From assembly GCA_964399965.1 (NCBI GenBank), contig CAYNRX010000003.1, forward strand, positions 1-64,000: DNA of 64,000 bases. The letters run 5' to 3'. The notes under the pieces were generated by a model. It was not told the origin of the DNA and made no database searches. It was given only the letters and a program-made list of their open reading frames with translations. Below are positions 58,109 to 64,000 of the stretch, one piece after another. Both the position numbers and the translations under genes were made by a program. The number at the start of each line of letters is the position of its first letter. The first letter of the stretch is position 1. The DNA comes from UBA1381 sp964399965 (GTDB lineage Bacteria > Bacillota > Clostridia > UBA1381).

Positions 58109-59500
58109 ATGGATAAGCGATTACAACTTTCAGATCTCGCGCCGGGAGCGCACATACATTTTATCGGCATCGGCGGCATCAGCATGAGCGGCCTTGCCCT
58201 GGTAATGCTCAAAAAAGGGTATAAGGTCACCGGCTCCGACCGCGCCCGCACCCATATCACCGAAAATCTTGAAAACCACGGCGCCGTCATCTCCCTCGGT
58301 CATGCGGCCGAAAACGTACACGGAGCCGATCTTGTCGTACACACGGCAGCCGTCCACGATGATAACCCGGAAATGGCCGAGGCCAAACGGCTGGGGCTGC
58401 ACCTTATAGACCGGGCGGAATTTTTGGGAGCGATAATGCGCGAATACCACCACGCGGTCGGCGTTGCCGGGACGCACGGCAAAACAACTACCACCTCAAT
58501 GCTTGCCCATGCCCTGATAAACGCTGGCGAGGATCCGACGATAAGCCTGGGCGGCGAGCTTGACCTCATCGGGGGAAATATCCGCGTCGGCCATTCGGAC
58601 TGCTTTGTGACCGAGGCCTGCGAATATACCAACAGCTTTTTAAAGTTCTTCCCCACTATCGCCCTGATAACAAACATCGAGGAGGATCACCTCGACTTCT
58701 TCTCCGGCATTGAACAGATACGCGAGAGCTTCCGCCGCTTTGCCGAGCTTACCAAGGGTATCGGCTCAGTAGTCGCCTGGGGCGCTGATGAAAACATTCG
58801 TATCGCTCTTGACGGCTGCGGCTGCGATATCCATTTCTACGGTATCGGCCGCGAATTTGAATACAATGCAGAGCCGGAATATGAGCACGGGCTGGCGCGG
58901 TTCGATGTTTACAGGAACGATAAAAAGCTCTGCCATCTGGAGCTGAACGTTCCCGGCGAACATAATGTGTTAAACGCCATCGCCGCGATCGCCGTCTGCG
59001 ACCTAATGGGAGCCGACCTGGAAAAGGCGGCCGCCGGTATCGAGGGATTTCGCGGCACGCACCGCCGTTTTGAGCGCAAGGGCTTTGTAAACGGCGCTGA
59101 AATAATCGATGACTATGCCCATCACCCGACAGAGATCATGGCCACTCTAAAGGCCGTACGGGATTCCGGCTATAAAAAGGTATGGTGCGTGTTCCAGCCC
59201 CATACCTACACCAGGACGCGGACGCTGTGGGATGAGTTTGTACAGGCTTTTGATAACGTCGACGAGCTGATATTGGTCGACATCTATGCCGCGCGCGAGA
59301 AGTATGACGGAAGGACGCGTTCGGAAGATCTGGCGCGCGATATCGCCCTCCGCGGCGTTCATACGCGCTACTGCCAGAGCTTTTCCGAGGCGGAGGAGCT
59401 TTTGCGCCGGGAGCTTAAGCCGGGAGAGCTGCTCCTGACAATGGGGGCGGGAAATGTGGTGGAGATCGGAGAGGATCTTTGCGGTGAAAAACATAATTAA
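58109..59500 (+). CDS. murC: UDP-N-acetylmuramate-L-alanine ligase
   Basis: The start ATG 58109 follows GGAG; an upstream extension would overlap the promoter. The 463-residue Mur ligase has the UDP-binding loop HFIGIGGISMSGLALVMLKK, the ATP loop VGVAGTHGKTTTTSMLAHAL, TNIEEDHLDFF, FRGTHRRFERKG and DYAHHPTEIMATL. It adds L-Ala to UDP-MurNAc in the cytoplasm. It overlaps the next transporter by 17 bp. Confidence 0.97.
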   Translation: MDKRLQLSDLAPGAHIHFIGIGGISMSGLALVMLKKGYKVTGSDRARTHITENLENHGAVISLGHAAENVHGADLVVHTAAVHDDNPEMAEAKRLGLHLIDRAEFLGAIMREYHHAVGVAGTHGKTTTTSMLAHALINAGEDPTISLGGELDLIGGNIRVGHSDCFVTEACEYTNSFLKFFPTIALITNIEEDHLDFFSGIEQIRESFRRFAELTKGIGSVVAWGADENIRIALDGCGCDIHFYGIGREFEYNAEPEYEHGLARFDVYRNDKKLCHLELNVPGEHNVLNAIAAIAVCDLMGADLEKAAAGIEGFRGTHRRFERKGFVNGAEIIDDYAHHPTEIMATLKAVRDSGYKKVWCVFQPHTYTRTRTLWDEFVQAFDNVDELILVDIYAAREKYDGRTRSEDLARDIALRGVHTRYCQSFSEAEELLRRELKPGELLLTMGAGNVVEIGEDLCGEKHN

Positions 59501-60395
59501 AACAGAAAAAGGGGCGATAGTTTCCGCCCTCATCTGCAACATATTATGGGGAAGCGCGTATCCGGGTGTAAAACTTGGGTACGCCGCTTTTTCTGTGGCC
59601 GCCTCCGACTGGCAGAGCCAGCTTCTGTTTGCCGGGCTGCGGTTTTGCCTGGCAGGATTGGCGGTGCTTGTGATAGGAGCAGCGGCCGGGCGTTCCTTCC
59701 CGCGGATAAAACGGGAAAATATACCAAACGTACTCTTGCTTGCTCTTATCTATACGGCGGTACAGTATATTTTCTTCTATATAGGCCTTGCCCATACTAC
59801 CGGCTCCAACGGCTCAATAGTCAATTCCTCGACCACCTTTATCGCCGTTATTGCCGCCCCGTTCTTCTACCAGGACGAGAAAATAACTCTGCAGAAGGCT
59901 CTGGGCTGTGTACTGGGATTTCTCGGCGTACTGACAGCGGCGGCCGCCGGAGGCCATGCTGGCTTTTCCTTTTTCGGCGAAGGCTTTATCTTCATTGCCG
60001 CCTGCTGCTTCGTTGCCGGAGGGCTTATCTCCCGCAGGGCGTCCGCATACGACCGGCCGATATCGGTGACGGGCTGGAATATGCTTTTGGGCGGTGTGAT
60101 ACTGTGCGCGGCCGGGCTTTTGAGCGGAGGCCGTTTGTCGTCCTTGACGCCCGCCGGATCAGCCGCGCTTTTGTACCTGGCCTTTTTATCGGCGGCGGCC
60201 TTTACGCTGTGGAATATGCTTTTAAAATACCGACCGCTTAGTTCTATAGCCGTCTATAATTTTATGATACCGGTCACAGGGACGCTTTTGTCCTCGCTGC
60301 TTTTGGGAGAGGACATCTGGCGGCTCAAATACCTCCTGGCGTTGGCGCTCGTATGCGCCGGGATAATCATAACTAACAGGAGGACAGCAAAATGA
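59484..60395 (+). CDS. EamA/DMT-superfamily transporter (first of pair)
   Basis: The start GTG 59484 follows GGAGAGG and lies inside the end of murC; earlier starts have less support. The 303-residue protein has ten hydrophobic segments in two EamA repeats (LICNILWGSAYPGVKLGY, FIAVIAAPFFYQDEKITLQK, VLGFLGVLTAAAAGG). Substrate unknown. It overlaps the second EamA gene by 4 bp, so the two may form a heterodimer or simply a tandem pair. Confidence 0.9.
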   Translation: MKNIIKTEKGAIVSALICNILWGSAYPGVKLGYAAFSVAASDWQSQLLFAGLRFCLAGLAVLVIGAAAGRSFPRIKRENIPNVLLLALIYTAVQYIFFYIGLAHTTGSNGSIVNSSTTFIAVIAAPFFYQDEKITLQKALGCVLGFLGVLTAAAAGGHAGFSFFGEGFIFIAACCFVAGGLISRRASAYDRPISVTGWNMLLGGVILCAAGLLSGGRLSSLTPAGSAALLYLAFLSAAAFTLWNMLLKYRPLSSIAVYNFMIPVTGTLLSSLLLGEDIWRLKYLLALALVCAGIIITNRRTAK

Positions 60396-61258
60396 GCAAA
60401 AAACTTCAGGGAATAATCTTCATCATACTATCGGCGTTCTGCTTTGCCTGGATGAGTGCTTTTGTGCGCCTGGCCGGGGATCTGCCGTCGATACAGAAGA
60501 GCTTCTTCCGCAATTTCGTGGCCTTGATATTCTCCACCATCGTCCTTTTGCGGTCAAAAGAAAAATTCCGTTTTAACACCAAGAACCTGCCCGATCTTTT
60601 CTGCCGGGCATTCTTCGGTACGATCGGGCTTTTGTGCAACTTCTACGCCGTGGATCACCTGATGCTGGCGGACGCTTCGATACTCAATAAGCTGTCGCCG
60701 TTTTTCGCGGTCGTATTCTCGTTCTTTCTTTTAAAGGAGCGCATACGCCCCTATCAGCTGGCGGCGGTCGTTATCGCCTTTATCGGCAGCCTTTTCGTTA
60801 TAAAGCCATCCGCCAGCGCCCTATCGCAGACCATACCGTCATTGGTGGGCTTTGCCGGCGGCATGGGAGCCGGTATTGCCTACACCTTTGTGCGCAAGCT
60901 CTCAAGCCAGGGCGAAAGAGGAGCTTTCATCGTGTTCTTTTTCTCCGCCTTTTCCTGCCTGGTGACGCTGCCTTATATACTGTTTTTCTACCAGCCGATG
61001 CAGCTGTGCCAGCTGGGATACCTGCTGATGGCCGGGCTGGCAGCCGCGGGCGGACAATTCACTATAACCGCCGCCTATTCGCGCGCCCCTGCACGCGAAA
61101 TATCGGTGTTCGATTACACGCAGATAATTTTCTCCTCCTCGCTGGGATTTTTCCTCTTCGGCCAGGTGCCGGACGTATGGAGCGTATTCGGCTACGTTGT
61201 GATATGCGGCGTATCGGTATGGATGGCGATGATGAATCTGAAAAAAAGCCATGTATGA
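60392..61258 (+). CDS. EamA/DMT-superfamily transporter (second of pair)
   Basis: A 288-residue protein with ten hydrophobic segments and the DMT repeats (IIFIILSAFCFAWMSAFVRL, ILNKLSPFFAVVFSFFLLKE, VVIAFIGSLFVIKPSA, IIFSSSLGFFLFGQVPD). It differs clearly from its neighbour. Its ATGA overlap implies coupled translation from the murC transcript. A strong bidirectional terminator follows. Confidence 0.92.
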   Translation: MSKKLQGIIFIILSAFCFAWMSAFVRLAGDLPSIQKSFFRNFVALIFSTIVLLRSKEKFRFNTKNLPDLFCRAFFGTIGLLCNFYAVDHLMLADASILNKLSPFFAVVFSFFLLKERIRPYQLAAVVIAFIGSLFVIKPSASALSQTIPSLVGFAGGMGAGIAYTFVRKLSSQGERGAFIVFFFSAFSCLVTLPYILFFYQPMQLCQLGYLLMAGLAAAGGQFTITAAYSRAPAREISVFDYTQIIFSSSLGFFLFGQVPDVWSVFGYVVICGVSVWMAMMNLKKSHV

Positions 61259-61315
61259 TATGAAATACACAGCCGGGTGATTTGTTGAATCGGCTGTGGA
61301 AAAACTTTTGTAAAC

Positions 61316-61355
61316 AAAACGACCGGAAGAGCTATTTCGCCCTTCCGGTCGTTTT
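61316..61355. terminator. Bidirectional terminator between EamA and SGNH genes
   Basis: AAAACGACCGGAAG (61316-61329) pairs with CTTCCGGTCGTTTT (61342-61355), an almost perfect stem with A and T flanks, serving both convergent genes. Confidence 0.9.
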
Positions 61356-61359
61356 ATAT

Positions 61360-64000
61360 TCAGCTTATCGCCGCTATCAGCTCCGCTGCCGCCGCCGTTA
61401 TTTCCGGCAGGATATAGTTGGAGAAATTGGAGTTGTAATGGTTGTAATCACGCCACCAGCCCATCATTTCCTCCGCCCTGGCATTGGCCGCCGCGCGCTT
61501 TTCATCTTCCGTGCCCTGGGTATCGGCGTATACCTTCTGCACGTCCGCCGTCATCTTGTCATCGGACATCTGCCCTATATCGAGGAATCCAAGCACCTTG
61601 GGATTATCCTTGTTTTCCTCGTAAAGCTCGCGGATAGCGCGGTCGTAAGAATTGGTACGCATCCCCTTAAAGGCCATATTGTCCGCATCGTAGACCTTAC
61701 CCTCCGTTTCCCCGTAATTGCCCGAGGGAGTGTAGGAACCGAGTATCACATAAGCGCCCATATCTATTATCGCGTTCATGTATATCTCATCATATTCCTT
61801 GAACTCCTCAAAGGTGCTTGAGGAATCATTGGTGCCCATGCCGCTTATCGAAACGACATCTCCCGGCCGTATATTGGCGAGGATATTGTTCAAAAGCCCT
61901 TCCGAATAAAAGCTCCTATGCTGGCGTCCGGCACGGCCGCTGTTATGGAAGGTATCTATAACCGCATCAAGCTCGGGATACTTCGTCAGATTATCCGTCT
62001 GGCTTGAGGTTATCGTATACGCCCAGGAACCATTCTGCTGAATGGTCGAATCGCCTATCGTCCACCAGTCAGGCTCCGCTGCCGCTGTTCTTTCCACCGG
62101 CCTTACCGACACCGACTCCAGCGTCCCGTCTATCTCAATATCCATTATATCATCGCCGAATATCGCTGTATTAAACACATCAGCCTTGGCGCCATCACTC
62201 TCCCGCACAAAGCCGGTGAGCTTGGAATTTATCCTCTCGCAGGTGAGCGAACCGTTATATACAGCCGTCACCTCGTATACCTTACCCTTTTCCAGCTTCA
62301 AGCGGAAAGTTCCTCCGGTAAGACCGTCATCGTTTTCCGAACCGCCGTCCACGCCGAAGCCAATGCTGTCGCTGTACGATGCTGCGGCGGATACGCTTGT
62401 GCAGCCGTCCTCGGCCGCGCCTGTGCCGAACACGAAATCAAGGCCGTAGAGCGTCGTCCTCACGCGCCGTGTTATCGTTTCTCCATCCGACCCTTGGGCG
62501 GAGGCCGTGATATATATCGTCTGCGGCTTAGCATCCGCGCTTACGCTCAAGGTGCCATCGGCGGCGATCGATACGCCTGCCGGTGATACCGCGGAGCCGT
62601 TTTCATCGGTAAGCGCATACGTCACTTGCCTGCCCGCGATCTCCTCGGCCTGACCGTTCCTTACAACGGCTGTAAATTTATACGTGCCGGCCGTATCAAG
62701 GCGGATACCGGCGGGCGCTGCGGTAAAGGACAGGCTGTCGCGCGTTCCCGTGAGCTTTATTGTAAGGGTCTTGGTTTTTCCGCCCACTGTCACCCTTATC
62801 GGCAATTCGCCCGAGGACGCCGCGCTCTCTATCGAAAGCGTTGCTGTGCTGCCCTCAGACGTTATCGATATGCCCTCGGCAAACTCATCGCCGACAGCCC
62901 ATTCCGGCTTACCGATATATTCCGAACCGTCTGTCATCCCGGCTGTAACCGAAAGCTCTACCTCGTTACTGCCGTTTTCCGGGATCTGCGCCGTTGCGGG
63001 AGCCGTCACGCTGATTGTCGCTTCATCCACTTCCGCCTCGTACACTCTTATGTTGTTTACGTCTATCGAATTTTTATTGTCCTTGGTAAGCGATACACGA
63101 TACGCACTCGCCGAGGTATACTCGTCAAAATCCATCACCCCGGACTCTGCCAACATCTCTTTTCCGCTGTAATCGTCAGCCAACTCATACACGCGCGCAA
63201 AGCACTTTTGTGACGTGGGATCGGCGTGGATAACGATATGATACCAGGTATCGCTGTCGGCCTCGTTGTATATCGTCTTACCGTTAAAACGCAGCTCAGA
63301 GCCGCTCTTGTTGAAACTGAACGCTGTTGAATCGGGAGCCGTCATCGTGCCGCCGCCAACGTAGGATACGCCGCCGTCAATGCCGAATCTCACATCCTGC
63401 TCGAACACCGTCTGCGTGCTTATCTGGCCTATCTCGTTATAGGCGACCATTGAATTTCCGCTGGCCGCCCGGGAAAACGATAAATATTTCCCGCTATTGT
63501 CGCCTGCAAATTTCATATAAGCACTGTCAGAGCCGTAGGTCCGCCAGCCGCCGAAGAGGAGATCGTTCTGCGACAGGCTGTAGCCTATCAGACTATCCTC
63601 GTATTTGTTGTAATCAGCCGTATAACCGGGCTTGGGAAGAATGTCGCGGGAGCTTTTATCCCCCAGGAGCACCAGCGGCCGCGATACCTCTATCGTTTTC
63701 CCGTTATACGTCACCTTGGCCGTGATGCGGCCGTAGTAATTGGCGGATGTGCGCTTGAGCTTGAAGTCCACCGCTGTATTATGGGCGGCTGTCGGCGACA
63801 ATTCCCCGTAGCCCTCGCAGTAGGAGCTGCCGCTCTCGCCTGTCGGCCTGCCGTCAAGTATGCGGAAGCCGTCAATCGTCCATTCTACATTATAGTCGCT
63901 CACTCTTGAATCGGGAGAGCTTACAAGGCTTGTGCCCTGCTCGCCGGTTATCGTAAGCGATACGGGATTGGAGCCGAAGGTGTTCTCGTCCGCTCCCATC
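61360..64000 (-). CDS. Secreted SGNH hydrolase, rhamnogalacturonan-acetylesterase type (5' end outside window)
   Basis: At least 879 residues; no signal peptide is visible at the first Met (63999), so the gene starts beyond the edge. Order: a LamG-like module (VSYVGGGTMTAPDSTAFSFN, FARVYELADDYSGKEMLAES), two Ig-like domains (AQIPENGSNEVELSVTAG, LDTAGTYKFTAVVRNGQAEE), a jelly-roll piece (LDFVFGTGAAEDGCTSVSAA, SYSDSIGFGVDGG), then the catalytic SGNH domain: block I WWTIGDSTIQ (Ser), block II NSGRAGRQHRSF (Gly), block III ISGMGTNDSS (Asn), and the Asp/His end WWRDYNHYNSNF. It likely deacetylates pectin outside the cell. Confidence 0.9.
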   Translation of the reverse strand, partial: MGADENTFGSNPVSLTITGEQGTSLVSSPDSRVSDYNVEWTIDGFRILDGRPTGESGSSYCEGYGELSPTAAHNTAVDFKLKRTSANYYGRITAKVTYNGKTIEVSRPLVLLGDKSSRDILPKPGYTADYNKYEDSLIGYSLSQNDLLFGGWRTYGSDSAYMKFAGDNSGKYLSFSRAASGNSMVAYNEIGQISTQTVFEQDVRFGIDGGVSYVGGGTMTAPDSTAFSFNKSGSELRFNGKTIYNEADSDTWYHIVIHADPTSQKCFARVYELADDYSGKEMLAESGVMDFDEYTSASAYRVSLTKDNKNSIDVNNIRVYEAEVDEATISVTAPATAQIPENGSNEVELSVTAGMTDGSEYIGKPEWAVGDEFAEGISITSEGSTATLSIESAASSGELPIRVTVGGKTKTLTIKLTGTRDSLSFTAAPAGIRLDTAGTYKFTAVVRNGQAEEIAGRQVTYALTDENGSAVSPAGVSIAADGTLSVSADAKPQTIYITASAQGSDGETITRRVRTTLYGLDFVFGTGAAEDGCTSVSAAASYSDSIGFGVDGGSENDDGLTGGTFRLKLEKGKVYEVTAVYNGSLTCERINSKLTGFVRESDGAKADVFNTAIFGDDIMDIEIDGTLESVSVRPVERTAAAEPDWWTIGDSTIQQNGSWAYTITSSQTDNLTKYPELDAVIDTFHNSGRAGRQHRSFYSEGLLNNILANIRPGDVVSISGMGTNDSSSTFEEFKEYDEIYMNAIIDMGAYVILGSYTPSGNYGETEGKVYDADNMAFKGMRTNSYDRAIRELYEENKDNPKVLGFLDIGQMSDDKMTADVQKVYADTQGTEDEKRAAANARAEEMMGWWRDYNHYNSNFSNYILPEITAAAAELIAAIS

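Overview
The window looks like chromosomal DNA of an anaerobic, spore-forming, plant-polysaccharide-degrading Clostridia (Firmicutes). The evidence is a SleB-type spore cortex-lytic enzyme, an engB-lon-lonB-type locus, consensus sigma-A promoters (TTGACA/17/TATAAT), strong AGGAGG ribosome sites, the [FeFe]-hydrogenase maturase HydE, S-layer-homology (SLH) surface proteins, a dockerin, GH51/GH43 arabinan enzymes and an SGNH esterase of the rhamnogalacturonan-acetylesterase type. A gut pectin degrader of the Monoglobus/Oscillospirales kind would fit, but that is inference. I see no phage, transposase, CRISPR array, rRNA or tRNA gene.

Layout. 1-5547 (minus): the first ~1,850 residues of a giant secreted protein with a transglutaminase-like domain, PT-rich linker, dockerin and repeated beta modules; it runs off the left edge. 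5.7-8.4 kb (plus): tmRNA and polyphosphate kinase. 8.5-11.2 kb (minus): a PqqD-like gene coupled to a frameshifted S26-type peptidase, and a secreted protein with an internal duplication. 11.4-12.6 kb (plus): rpsF-ssb-rpsR. 12.6-16.1 kb (minus): sleB with a 29-aa membrane peptide, then a GH51-DUF6171-GH43 operon. 16.4-17.3 kb: pdxS. 17.3-27.1 kb (minus): mgtE with a candidate riboswitch leader, then gltX-glnS-aminotransferase-trpS-tagO-wecB behind one good promoter. 27.5-29.9 kb (minus): a radical-SAM/TIGR03915 DNA-repair-like pair, a barnase remnant and an intact barstar-like gene. 30.0-34.6 kb (plus): protease-less LonB, LonA, EngB, DUF1294. 34.6-37.7 kb: eutS-eutP, then a LytTR/GHKL two-component system. 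37.7-42.6 kb: a direct-repeat operator and promoter, a structured leader, and surface genes (two SLH proteins, one nonsense-interrupted secreted gene, one lipoprotein). 42.7-49.7 kb (plus): an FAD enzyme, phosphoesterases, a deacetylase, ogt and hydE. 49.7-53.1 kb (minus): thiSFGH and a thiE-like gene behind an attenuator-like leader. 53.2-57.9 kb (minus): a lysine-riboswitch operon asd-(lectin/SLH gene)-dapA-dapB. 58-61.3 kb (plus): murC and two EamA transporters. 61.4-64 kb (minus): a secreted SGNH hydrolase running off the right edge.

The most interesting items are the lysine riboswitch operon that contains a cell-surface C-type-lectin/SLH gene; a modular family of palindromic intergenic elements, with one ~270-bp composite copy and a 73-bp copy that looks like its two ends joined; the LytTR-type operator and structured leader between a two-component system and surface genes; the barnase remnant next to a barstar-like gene; the LonB homologue without its protease domain; and the 29-aa membrane peptide directly behind sleB. 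Functional calls are from reading motifs by eye; no database search or folding program was run.
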